Assembly (NCBI RefSeq): GCF_901709675.1
Contig: NC_051088.1
Span: 15,490,193-15,554,192, forward strand
DNA length: 64,000 bases
Direction of reading: 5' to 3'
From: Syngnathus acus
Taxonomy: Eukaryota; Chordata; Actinopteri; Syngnathiformes; Syngnathidae
Under the pieces are notes generated by a model. The model was given only the letters and a program-made list of their open reading frames with translations, had not been told where the DNA came from and ran no database searches. Below, one piece after another: positions 42,216 through 53,200 of this stretch. Every line of letters starts with the position of its first letter. Within the stretch, counting starts at the first letter, position 1. Made by a program: the position numbers and the translations under genes.

Positions 42216-42864
42216 ATGTGTCCTACATGGCTGTTAGCGACGGTGGTGCTTGTGGGTGTGGCCAGAGGAGCCGCCAGTCAGTGTTGGGAGCATGCATCCT
42301 GTCAGGAGCTGGACTCAAAAAGCCTGATGGTAAAACCTGAATGTCAGCTCCTCGTGCAAATGTGCAACCTAACGTAGGTGTCTTTACATCCCTTCACTTT
42401 AGGATTGTCTGCAGCTCTGTCACGCCGACCTCAGTGACTTGAACGCCAACCCGGGACCAGTCCAGCCCCCCCCCATTCCTGAGTCTGACCCCTCCCCCCC
42501 TGCCAAGCGCTCTTACGCCATGGAGCATTTCCGCTGGGGGAAGCCCGTAGGCCGAAAACGCCGTCCCATTAAAGTATACACGCCCAACGGTGTGGAAGAA
42601 GAGTCGAGTGAGGTTTTCCCCGGGGAGATGAGGCGCGAATTAAAGAATGAGCCGCCGGTAGTTTCAGAGGAAGAGGGGGTGATGGAGGAGGACGGAGTCC
42701 AGAAGAAAGACGACACCTACAAGATGAAGCACTTTCGCTGGAGCAGCCCGCCCCCCATCAAACGCTACGGCGGCTTCATGAAAGGTTGGGTCCAGGCCGA
42801 GCAGAGACCACTGGTCACGCTCCTCAAGAACGTCATCAACAAAGATGGACAGACGCAGAAGTAG
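42216..42864 (+). CDS. pomc: Pro-opiomelanocortin precursor
   Basis: Pituitary and hypothalamic prohormone cleaved at dibasic sites into ACTH, MSHs and beta-endorphin. Coding exons 42216-42329 and 42403-42864 give 191 aa. Residues 1-21 are a signal peptide; cysteines 23, 29, 40 and 44 are the conserved N-terminal four. ACTH starts at Ser75 after KR, with the core [11 protein letters not shown] and RKRR for alpha-MSH release. Beta-MSH (141-156, [16 protein letters not shown]) lies between KK and KR. Beta-endorphin starts YGGFMKGW at 160 and runs to the end. There is no gamma-MSH, as in teleosts generally. Unusual points: Ala instead of the usual Ser at position 3 of alpha-MSH/ACTH, and Ser instead of Gly after HFRW in beta-MSH. 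Teleosts have two or more pomc paralogues; this locus between ftcd and iqcb1 may be one of the secondary copies, but I cannot decide which. The ORF is intact. Confidence 0.96.
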
Positions 42865-44209
42865 TGACACGTTGAGTCGCTGACCACCAAAGTGTGTTTG
42901 AACCACGACTGACTGTAAATATTGATGACATGGAAACATAAAGTTCCTGCAAACAAAAGCATTCCAGCCTGCTCCTTTGAGTCTCACACAACTCTACAAC
43001 AACTAGCGAGACAGTCTCACAAACGCATACGTGCAAACAGGGATCCTTCTAGGATCTCAAGTTTAGGGATGCTGACAGTTTTGGCCCCACTGGCGGATTG
43101 GGGGGGAGTGCTTGGATTTACTTTTGGGATGCTTTAGCATCCCCCCCAAAACGAGCTGGTTGGCCAGTCACGCGCCTACATTTATTAGTTAAAATCTCCT
43201 TACACAAACTACTGAAATGCTCTGACAGAGAAGTGAAACACACACAAAAACACACAACTGCAATCCACTCACACTTCATGCTGAAATATATTCATATGAA
43301 CACTACAGGAAACGTTTCTCTCATAGACACAACAGAAATCGCCTTATACAACATGTGTGCACTCTTTCAATCTCCGGGTTGAAATGTCCTTGAGGAAGAT
43401 AGTGAACCTACCTCATGTTGATCTTGATGCTGCATCATCGCTAGTTGAATGAGGGGTCGCTTTTGAGTGCCTAGTAGATGGAAAAGCATAACGCAAGACC
43501 ACTTTTACCAGTCCTCCCCAAAATTAACTCAATTTGCATAGAAATAAAAAAAGAATAAGTTACTATCACGACATGGAGTAGCTGTTACATATTTAAAATG
43601 AAGTTGGTTCACTTTGATTAAGCTTGAAGTGTCACGTACCGTGCTACCTGCCACCCAGTCTACCTGTCACAGCCACACCCACTCTTCAACAGAACCATAT
43701 GCACCTGCCTCTGCTCATTTTCAGTCCCTATTTAATCTCCACACACGCACCTAGCGTTGTCAGTAAGTCCCTGTATGCCTTGCGCTGCCGTTCCACGCCT
43801 TGGCATGCTCTAGTTGCCGACCTGTTTCGTTATCTACCGACCACAATTGACCACGGCCGGCACCGCCCTATCGCCTGACCACGACCACGTCTTCGCCTCG
43901 TCTCTTGAACCACGCCTTGCCTGATCTCCACTTCCCATCTTCCCCAAGAGATCAATAAAACAGTGTTATGCACCTAGTTGTCCTGTCTGCTTTGTGTGAC
44001 CTCTAGAGTGCAAAAGAAATCATGTAGCCTAAGTCGTGTGGCATTACGCAATAAAGACTGAAATAATTTCGAAAGATGCATGCTGTTTTTTTGCACTAGC
44101 GTCTGATTCTTTTGTAGCGAATGAAATTTTCTCTCTCACAAACACAAAGCACTTCAGACTGAAGAAAATAAATGCAAAAAAACTAGTCAAAATTTAAAAA
44201 AATAGCACA
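42865..44209. other. Convergent region pomc-iqcb1
   Basis: 3' flanks of two convergent genes. A CATAAA variant at 42937 may serve pomc. The region contains the solo-LTR-like sequence at 43630-44000 and otherwise unassigned DNA. Confidence 0.6.
43630..44000 (+). mobile_element. Solo-LTR-like sequence (Ty3/gypsy type)
   Basis: Starts TGTCACGTACCGTGC, has a TATTTAATCTCC promoter-like segment, a CT-rich middle and an AATAAA at 43954, and ends near TTTGTGTGAC. This order is that of fish gypsy-type LTRs. No internal gag-pol sequence lies beside it, so it would be a solo LTR. The target duplication was not seen. Confidence 0.5.
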
Positions 44210-44215
44210 TTTATT
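44210..44215 (-). promoter_or_regulatory. Polyadenylation signal of iqcb1
   Basis: AATAAA on the minus strand, about 60 bp past the iqcb1 stop codon (44276-44278). Confidence 0.6.
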
Positions 44216-44275
44216 TACCATAGCAACAGAACAATGACAATAACCACTGTGATGGTTACACAATGGGACAATTCC

Positions 44276-47200
44276 TCAGCTGCTGTCCACTCCCCCAAGG
44301 CCAAGCTCAATCTCCTCCTCTGGTTTAAATTCGGCAGTCTTCTCCCCCAGCGTCCGCCACCAGGGTAGCCTGTTGGCCTGTAGCCTGGCATTGTGGGCGT
44401 CACGGGCACGAATGGCGATGGTACCGGAAGGGCTCAGAAAAGACTTGATGTCGGTCGCCGTGACAGCAGAGAGTGGTGGGGCATCTGCGGAGGAAGGGAG
44501 AAAATTGAGACTTTTCCATTTCGCTTTTCGACTCCAGCTCGTGGGTGTGCTGGAGCCAATCCCAGCGTAAGGCAGAAAACAATCTGAGCTGGTTGCCACT
44601 GGCAACTTGCCAATCAATCTCAATCTCATACTGATGCCATGACAGATGTGTCCTGACATCAGTGCATATATTTCAAACAATGAGTCAATCAGAAAAGACA
44701 AAACAAAAACCTTTGAGGAGATCCAGCTGAGTGTGAGTGTGAGCCAACAGGGAGTCCATTTTCTGCTCCTGCCTCTGTTGTCGCACCGCCTGTTGCAGCA
44801 GTGCCTGTAGCCGCCACTGCACGTCGATGTGGAGCTGTTCACATTGCTGACGACTCACGCTGCTTGACTACACAAACACGCACATACATACATCGTATGT
44901 AAAAAGTACATTCATGTTCAGCAGTGGCACAGATTTCTGTTCAGTGAACCTGTGTTAAAGTCATTCAAAGTAAAGTGCCTTACGGGATGGACACGGATAT
45001 ATTCCTCCACCTGTCTCTTCAACACTGCCCTCTTGCTATCGGTCAAACCCTTCTGGCCAATCCAGCAAGGTCCGGAGGCCAAGACTTTAGCTGCCCGACG
45101 CTCTTGGAGAAAGCGACGCACCTGAAAGATGGCACAGCTAGTCAGACTCAGTTAGATCTCAGTCAGACTCACGGTATAGGTGCTGTTACCAGCCTTATTT
45201 CAAGGTATTAGTACTCATGACAGTGGGCAATGTCGGAAACCCCTTGTGGCTGTATTCAATCAGGAACAAGAAATTAAAAGAATATAAAATTCCATTAATT
45301 TCTTGAAATTTGAGGAAAATTGCTACGTTGTGATATGTCTTTCTTTAAAATTGTCATTGTTTTTTCGGGGATAAATCTCAGGTATGAAAATAGTGATACT
45401 TTGTATCGTGACTCCAAGAATTGAGCACTCATACTGGTATCGGTTTATGAAAACTGGTATTGAGTATCCCGTGAATGTGCTTAAGAGAGTGTGTAAAAGA
45501 AATAAAAACAAGACATACAGCTCTCTGTAGGGTTCTGGCGGCATCCTGCTGTGTGCGTGCGAGTTTCAATGCAGGTCGCTGCGAGTCAATGCTTCGTCTG
45601 GCTAGAAAGCCTCGCCAGGCGCTCTGAATCAACACGGCTGCACGGACCTCGCATTCTAGCAGGTACGGCTGCACCTGGTCTGGACATGGGAAGGAGATAC
45701 AACATGTGTGACTGACTACATGTGGGGGGCTGCGTATGTCAGAAGTGCTCGAGTCACATGACTTGACTCGAGTCAGACTTAAGTGGCCATATTTGGGACT
45801 TGCTTTACAAAGAATTGATTGCCGTGGTGGGACTTAAAATACTTGCCTGTTTATTTTTGAAAGTTGTTCTGATTAACCACAAATAAATTATGGGCAAAAA
45901 CTTCAACCTAACCCAAAATCTCCCAAATATACAAGCGGAAAATGGGTTATGGTTTGCTGAAACCACTGGCAGAGCTAGAGGTGGGAAAGCGAAGGGCACT
46001 GGCCACCCCTGAAATGTGCTTTGATCCCTCAATTGACATTTGGGTATTTACAGATTTTTTTCCTGGAATTTCTTTCCACAATTCCCCCCGTTCCCTACAG
46101 GGAACCTATACTGAAGGTTTATCAACCTTTTTGAAGATTGTTGTTGAAACCCATAAAAAGACTTCACAGTATGCTTTGCTCTGAGCTGCGTGCAAGCGAC
46201 CTATTGCGCAAGTGTACCAGGCGGTAGGAGCTGAAGCAGTTCTCTCTGTTTTTGGTGGAACTTTGTCCTTCCCTGTAGCCGTTGCAAACAGACCTGCACA
46301 AACACACAACACACAGTCATCTTGGGTGATGGCTGATGCAGTTGTATGCTAAGCGAGTGCTATATTTTAACCTGATAATTCAACTCCTCTTGCAACCGCT
46401 GTTCCTCCCTGTGTTGTTGTTGTTGTCGTCGGCGAGCCCTGGCACACACACAAACACACACACACACAGGCAGGTTATTAACAGCTCTCAAAAAGATATA
46501 CAGAAAGTAATAGGACAGGGAGAATAATAGATTTTCTTGAATCATTAGTTTACACTTGTTGGCATCATTCTTTATTTAATCACATGGCACACCTGAAGCG
46601 ACGCTGCAGCATAGAAACCACTCTGCCAAGACTCTTGACTCGACGTCTGGTCACATATGATTTCCAGGCTGCCTGAATCACACACGCCGCTCTCACACGG
46701 TCAGCCAAAGCCTAGACGTGAAGAGATGTCAGCACAGACAGCTTGTGAAGAGACAGAGCGACTCTCACAAGTGACTCACACTTTTTTCCTGGGACTGGAT
46801 AAATGCAATCAACTGATCAACTTCCTTGTCAAAGCCCCGTCCTCGCCAGTCTTTGTCTAATAGGCTGTCTAAACCTGCAAAAACAAACAGCCAAGCTTGA
46901 ACTTTTTGAATCTTGCTTTGCTAAAATCAGCGTTGTAAAACAGAAACAATGTGTTACCATCATGTTGAATGCCTACGGCGGAATGGAGCATTAAAAGACT
47001 ATTTCATTTGAAATGGACACTGAATTAAATTTAGTCATACATACTAACGGGAACGGAGGACCGGGGAACCAGGAGCAAACAGATTGCAGATAAACTCATG
47101 AGGTTTGCCCAGACATTGCCATCCAACCTTTGAAGTTGAAGAGGAAGGGCTGAAGCGGCAGTTGCTTGGCCATGTGGAGGATGAGTCTGACAGATGCTCC

Positions 47201-48784
47201 GCCCAGCGCCCCATCAGAGGTCACAGCTAATTGGCAAACAGCCTCATTGAGTAGCAGCCGAATGGCGTCGTCGCTTAAACTAGACAAGAAGTCACTGTAC
47301 ACACAAGGCGCAAAGTATTTCAGATGGCTATTTTCTACAACAAACGATAAAGTTGTTTGCGTGCGTGCGTGTGTGTGTACGTTTGTGCATGCGTGCGTAA
47401 GCGCACGTGTGATACCTGCTTGCCGTACATATATTAATCCACATGTGGATACAGAGCAGTGACACAGTGACCTCATCGCAGCCCTGGATGAGTTCGTAGT
47501 GGGTAGAACCAAGAACTAAGAACATGCAAGTGTCGTTAAATTCATTTCAATTGCAGTTGTCACATCAAATTTTAGCAACCATTTTAAATGAACGGCTTAA
47601 ACGTACATGCTACAGTAGTTTGCAAATAATAGGAGGGCACCCACCTTGCGCGGTGAGCTGTGCATGCGCTCTCAGAAGCCAGCTGACAGAATCCATCACA
47701 TTCCTGAAGAGAAAAACACACTGATGCCGCACAGGTCAGTCAGCATCTTAACGTCCTGCATCAGCGATAGGTAAACTTGTTGGTGCCACCTCACCTCTGC
47801 TCGCATCGCAAGATGACTGGCCAAAGACAGGACGCTATCCATGACTGATGGTAGGAATAGCCTATGAAAAGTCTCGGACAATTCACCAGGCTCCACCCCA
47901 ACGCAACAGGAACTAAAGTCAAAAGACAGAAAGTCAGATGAAGCAAACATCCTCGTTCTGTATTTTATGGTGAAGAACAACAAACAGAGAAAAGGTTGTT
48001 GGCCTGTTGTTTGGCACTTGCCTTGTAAGGGAGGCCAGCGTGACGGCAGCTCCCCAGACGCTTTGCAGCCTTTGGGGACCCAGAGTGAGGAGGGTGACAC
48101 AGTGGCTCAGGATTCCACTCTGATACAAAAGAGATGTGATTCTGGTCCGTGCATTGCTATCCTTCTGGGCCGTCGCCGTGTCCAGAAACCCTGGGTTTGA
48201 CAGCCGACAACATTTACTTTTTCCCCCACGTATAACAGAAGCACATCCAAGCACTTGAGAACATTCGTCAACTCATTAGTAATTGTTTTACTTGTTAATT
48301 TAACCGCTGTTAGAATTATTAATATTTAATGTTTATATACATGACTGTTGGTTTAATATGTTGTGCATCTTGGGTAAAATATGTGTTTTGACATTTTGTC
48401 AGCAGCTGATCCTTCATTAGTGGTGCAAACGCATAGTCTGAGAATGTTCTAAATTTGTTTATAGAATACACACAAATTCAGGTACAAAGATATTGACGAA
48501 TCACTTTTAGACGCATACGCTCGTTTTGTGCACAAATTGGTAAATGAGGGCCAATGTGACATTTCCAATCATCAACTATTGGAAATGTCACATTGGAACT
48601 TTCACATCAGTCATAAAAGTACCATACTTTGTAGCATCAGAGAAAAATTACTGAGTAATGGGAAGACAGAAAATGTCTCACGCTTTAAAGTGTCATTCAG
48701 CAGGTGGATTCTGTCAGCAGGACTCAGACTTGAGTCCTCCACTTGTCGCTTTAGATGCATTACTGCCTCCTCAGTCCGCTCCAT
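44276..48784 (-). CDS. iqcb1: IQ calmodulin-binding motif-containing protein 1 (nephrocystin-5)
   Basis: Ciliary and centrosomal calmodulin-binding protein that works with CEP290 at the transition zone; human loss causes Senior-Loken syndrome. Fourteen exons are all in phase: 48682-48784, 48022-48190, 47790-47912, 47645-47703, 47416-47515, 47128-47294, 46780-46874, 46593-46711, 46372-46438, 46218-46293, 45519-45679, 44984-45121, 44711-44867, 44276-44484 (TGA); 580 aa against 598 in human. SSCCVGVEPGELSETFHRLF is the family signature near residue 95. An armadillo-like helical N-terminal half follows. IQ motifs are VIQAAWKSYVTRRR and LIQSAWRGFLARR. Between them lies a Gln-rich coiled coil (RRRQQQQHREEQRLQEELNY). 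QKGLTDSKRAVLKRQVEEYI and a C-terminal LPWWRTLGEKTAEFKPEEEI complete the match. The donor after exon 48022-48190 is GC rather than GT. It is divergent from kalrn. Confidence 0.95.
44531..44605 (+). repeat. Fragment of GGATGGAT-family repeat in iqcb1 intron
   Basis: GGGTGTGCTGGAGCCAATCC followed by GCTGGTTGCCACTGGCAAC matches the first part of the repeat at 15053. Confidence 0.5.
45170..45480. repeat. TATCGGTATC-type MITE, diverged
   Basis: GTTACCAGCCTTATTTCAAGG with GTACTCATGACA at the left and ACTCATACTGGTATCGGTTT at the right resemble the element that interrupts the MITE at 61925-62115. It lies in the iqcb1 intron 45122-45518. Confidence 0.45.
45745..45860. repeat. CTCGAGTCACATGACTTGACTCGAG repeat fragment
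   Basis: A short palindromic CTCGAGTCA/TGACTCGAG pair at 45747-45772 begins a sequence I recognise as a fish interspersed repeat terminus. It lies in the iqcb1 intron 45680-46217; the rest of that intron is featureless. Confidence 0.45.
48191..48681. other. iqcb1 intron 1 with hairpin
   Basis: 491-bp intron that includes the perfect inverted repeat at 48551-48596. No other feature. Confidence 0.7.
48551..48596. repeat. Perfect 18-bp inverted repeat with 10-nt loop
   Basis: CCAATGTGACATTTCCAA, a 10-base spacer, then TTGGAAATGTCACATTGG. All 18 pairs match. It lies within the first intron of iqcb1, about 85 bp from the exon 1 donor. Confidence 0.95.
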
Positions 48785-50256
48785 TGTAACTGTAGTAAGT
48801 AATCGATGAATTTAACGCTCAACGTGCTAATAACATAAACCCACTTCACGAAACAAAGTGGGTTTGAGTAAGCACCGTTTTAATGCTCCATTAGGGACCC
48901 CAAATGCCATACCATTCGCATGCAAATGCTCTTTTCGCTGAGCTAGTTTACATGAGCTAAACAACGTAAACACAATGACGTCACCCCGCTGCGACAATTT
49001 GGAGAGGTCTTTTTGTGGCGCTTTATGATGACGTCAGAGTGTTTTCGGTCCCTCCCTTCATATTGTTAAACGGTGCAAATGTAACTATTACAAATGTATG
49101 TTAGTTGTCTATCGTGAAAGGTATTTAGAGGTAAAAAGTATCTGTATGGAAATAGACCATTTTTAGATAGATCTTGTAGATGGATAGATGTATCTAGGGT
49201 AAATCAGACTTGATTTTTTTAAACACAATCTGTACTTGATATACTTATATTTTTTTAATGAAAAGAACGGGAAATGTCATGAGTACGTCCACATCAGTCA
49301 CAGAACTCTGACTTCTAAGGCACTTTATTGTGCTACAAGTCATGTCATTTGCATTTATATTGATCAGTTATTAATCAAATGTGTTTCAATGTATATTGTA
49401 GAGGTAGGAAGAAGGACGGCCAACACACCGTGACTTTTTTTGTTGCAGTTTTGAGTACACTGTGTACAGCGTGTGCATATTTTTTTATTTTGTATACATA
49501 CTTCCTGTGTTTGTGTATTGTATTTGAAAAATACTGAAAAAAACATTTCAAATGTAATAGTGGATTTATACTTCGACACATTAATGTATTGTTTTCAAAG
49601 CTGCATCTGTGTATTTCCTAGTCGTTCGACTAATACAAAAAGTCACTGAATTGTCATACTAGTGAGGACAAAGAGCTGTACACGTGCACAATTGAGCGCA
49701 TTCGAATAAATCACGCGGCTTTGCCCGACGTCGAAACGTTCGCGCGCGGGCTCGCAGCTGGTGCAGCCCTCGTGCACGGCACCTATAAACGCGCATGCGC
49801 GCTGGGGCCACTCGGTGACGGACCGAGCGAGGTTATCAAGAGAGAACGGCGAGGGAGGGGGGTGGGGGGGGCTCGATACCGGTTCGTGTGATGGTGCGTG
49901 CATAGGGTAACGGTAACGCGAGCATTTACGATGAAGCGTGAGATGCAGTGCCGTGCGGCGGCGGCGTCGCCGTAGCGAGCATCACCATCAGCATCAGAAA
50001 GGAAGAGGAGGAGGACTGTTGAGACTGAACGTGGAGGATGCACCATCACTGACCAACACTGATCGTTACCGGGAGGAGGGGAACGCATCCGTCCCTTACG
50101 GCGGACTAATATTAGCTTAGTTCGGGAGCCCTATCTGATGTGAAGCCGCGGGTATGGACGGGTAGGCAGGGGAGGAGGCAACCAACGATACATTACAGAG
50201 GAGCGAGCCCGAGGAGGTGGAGGAGAGAAGGAGGAGGAGCAGGAGTAGGCAGGAGG
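48785..50256. promoter_or_regulatory. Divergent promoter region iqcb1-kalrn with CpG-island-like part
   Basis: From about 49730 to 50345 the sequence turns GC-rich with many CpG dinucleotides (CGCGCGCGGGC, GCGGCGGCGGCGTCGCCG), unlike the AT-rich DNA around it. Such a stretch usually carries a TATA-less promoter, here for kalrn. The iqcb1 side (48785-49100) carries two TGACGTCA-like CRE motifs (near 48977 and 49029). The middle, 49100-49700, is AT-rich and empty. Confidence 0.65.
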
Positions 50257-53200
50257 ATGAATACGGTGGATGGAGCAGGAGAAACGGGCCCGGACGGCCT
50301 GGCTACGGCAGGTAGGGCGTGTGAGCGTGCGCGCGAACTGCTTTATCGCCATGATGCCTTCACATACCCCCATTGACTAGGACGATGTGCACGCGCGTGT
50401 GTGCGGGGGGCACGCTCAGAGCACCGTGCAGTCGATGCTATAGGTATTTGGTCACATGTCCATTTACGAGTTTTTCTACTCCAAAGCCAATGGGAGTGCT
50501 GCTCTCTGATTGGCTACTCGTCTTACATATCATATTATAGCAACTGCAAACGACTTTGGGGTGATGTAATGGGGACTCCTTCATTGATCTTCATGGGGAT
50601 GGTTCTAATCATCACGTTTGAGCGGAACCTTGGATATGGAATGTTTGGTCGTATCATTTTGTCAAAGCAGCGACGGCAAGCTCATAAGAGTCACGGTACT
50701 GAGGTTGGGGGCTTCAATACAGGCTCTGCCCTCCCTGTGTGGAGTTTGCAAGCTCTCCTTTTGCATGGGTTTTCTCCATATCCTCAGTCTTCCTCCCACG
50801 TTTCAAATCATGCATGTTCATTACGACGTGTGAATGCGAGTGTGAGTGGTTGTGTTTTCTACGAAAGGTGTTTACACCACCTCTCACCCAAAGTCGCCCG
50901 AGCCAGGCTCAGCTCACCCATGACGACCCTAACGAGAACAAGCGGAATGGAAAATGGATGGATGACTATTCAAGCAGCTAACGGCCACATCCAAGTCAGC
51001 GTGAGACATTTTCATGATGGTTGTGTAATCAGGCTAATGACTCCTGACAGTTAGAGCAACTTTCTCTGAAGCCCTCCACAACACAGTTATTTTGGGATCG
51101 TCACTGAGTTTGCGTGTTTGTGTACGTGCATCCCTCACTGATCTTCTGTCTCCTGCGCAAGCTGACAATTGATGGATCACTCGGGTTGCTAATTGAGTGT
51201 TTTGATGGTTGTGCCTCAAAGAAGCATCCATGCTGCAAACCTCGTTCATGATGAGTCACTTAGTCAAGCTCCCACACTGATAATCAAGTTGGACTGCTCT
51301 AATGTCAGCCACAGAGTCCAGTATGGACCAGGGCAAAGAGGCGTTTAGTTCTCTAACGTCTGCAGGGCCGCTAACAATATGTCTCGGAATTGCAGGGTCC
51401 AGTAAAGCAGAGTGTGTCCGAGCAGTCGACGTGCTGACAGTGCTCAGAGAGAAAGTGGCCTTTGTGTCAGGTAACGTTCACTCCGAGAGCACGGTGACAT
51501 TCTGGTTTGGTCCTGATCTTGACCCGGTTTAAATGTCCAGGTGGCCGAGACAAACGAGGAGGTCCGATCCTGACCTTCCCAGCCAGGACCAACCATGAAC
51601 GAATAAAACAGGAAGATCTAAGCCGACTGGTTACGTACCTGTCAACCATACCTAGGTGTGCTTGTTTGTCTTCACACCTACCTGCATGTCTGTCCGTCCC
51701 TGTTGACCGTCTCTCTCTGTCTCAGTGAGGACGTGCGTGCACGAGGGTTCACAGTGGTAGTGGACATGCGTGGTAGTAAGTGGGACAGCGTGAAGCCGGT
51801 GTTACGTACTCTGCAGGAATCCTTTTCCTCCAACATCCACACGGCACTGCTAATCAAGCCTGATACCTTTTGGCAGAAACACAAGACCAATTTGGGCAGT
51901 GCCAAGCTCAGCTTTGAGGTACTATACCACTTTTTACTTTTCTATATTCGTACTAATGCCATGAAGTTCCAAGAATTTAGTTTTTTCTTTTAACTCACAA
52001 CTTCTACTAATGTAAATCCATTCCTACTAAAGCATGTTCCGAATCCACTATTATTTCTTCAGACCAGTCTAGTGTCCGTCGAAGGTCTGTCCCGGTTGGT
52101 TGACCCTTCTCAGTTAACGTCTGACCTCGGTGGCTCATTGGAGTATGATCATGTGGAGTGGACCGAGCTACGTCTGGGTCTGGAGGAGTTTTCAGGGGCC
52201 GCCACACAACTGTTGAACCAATTGGATCAGCTGGAAGTCGGCCTGAACAGCTTACCAGAACCGCAGGATGTGGATGAATCCCGCAAGTGAGGGTCCCACT
52301 TATTGATTAGCTGTCTAAAGCTTGCCAGTACGTGTCAAAAGGACAAAGACAGGGTGGAGGGAACGTTTCAGCAAGAGCATCAGATGCTACTGCGACTTAA
52401 TTGATTGCTGACGGTAACCCTTTCTTCCCTCCAGAATACTGGAAGAACACAATCGTCTCCGAAACACCATCGCCACAGCGCCGGTTGACGCCCTCGATCG
52501 AGAGGGGAAGAGCTTGCTCCAGCGCATGCGCGTGGGCCCCTCCCACGGCGACACCTCCAACGAGAGCGCCGGCGGGAGCCACGGCAGTTGGCTGTCAGGC
52601 GGGGCTGACTTCCAGAGCGTGGCGCCAAAGGTTTCCTCTCTACTAGACCGTCTGCAAGTGGCTCGCAGTCACCTGCTGCAGAGTTGGAGCGACAGGAAAC
52701 TCCACCTGGACCAGGCACTGCAGTTACACCTCTTTGAGCAGGACGCCAACAAGGTGAGCCGGAGCGTCCACAAATCATGAAGCGTGACTCATGTCAAATC
52801 TTGCCCCCCACAGATGTCTGAGTGGATCGCCCACAGTAAGGAGTTGTTCATGCAGACTCTGGTGGAAGTCGGCCAGAACCACCAGCATGCCGTTGACTTG
52901 CAATCGCAACATCAGCACTTCACCTCCAATGTGATGGTATGTGAAGTCACTCAGCAGTTGTCTTTGACTGTCGCACCCTTTGCTGATGTCGTTTTCCGTG
53001 TGTGCGTGTGTGTGTGTGTGTGTGTATAGAACGGGAGTGTAAATGTGGACAGTGTTGTTACTGTGGCAGCTAGGCTTGCAGAGGCTGGTCACTTTGGGGC
53101 AGAGAGAATTGCCACGGTGTCCTCACAGCTACAAGAAGCCTGGAAGCTGTTGACCACAGCTCTGGAAGAGCGTAGCAACACTTTAGCCATGGCAACTGGC

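Noticed and set aside
42403-42515. Search for a gamma-MSH segment in the POMC N-terminal region
   Set aside because: No HFRW-type core is present before the ACTH segment; its absence is normal for teleosts.
46204-46293. In-frame TAG at the end of an iqcb1 exon, suggesting a nonsense mutation
   Set aside because: The donor gtacac at 46217 removes the TAG, and the next exon uses an acceptor at 45680-45681 that keeps phase and gives LPPDQVQPYLLECE.
47040-47095. Small iqcb1 exon candidate near 47050
   Set aside because: Joining 47128-47294 directly to 46780-46874 is already in phase and gives a continuous family match.
50401-51054. 217-codon open frame in kalrn intron 1
   Set aside because: Its second half reads through an inverted copy of a common fish repeat, and the first half shows no known domain.
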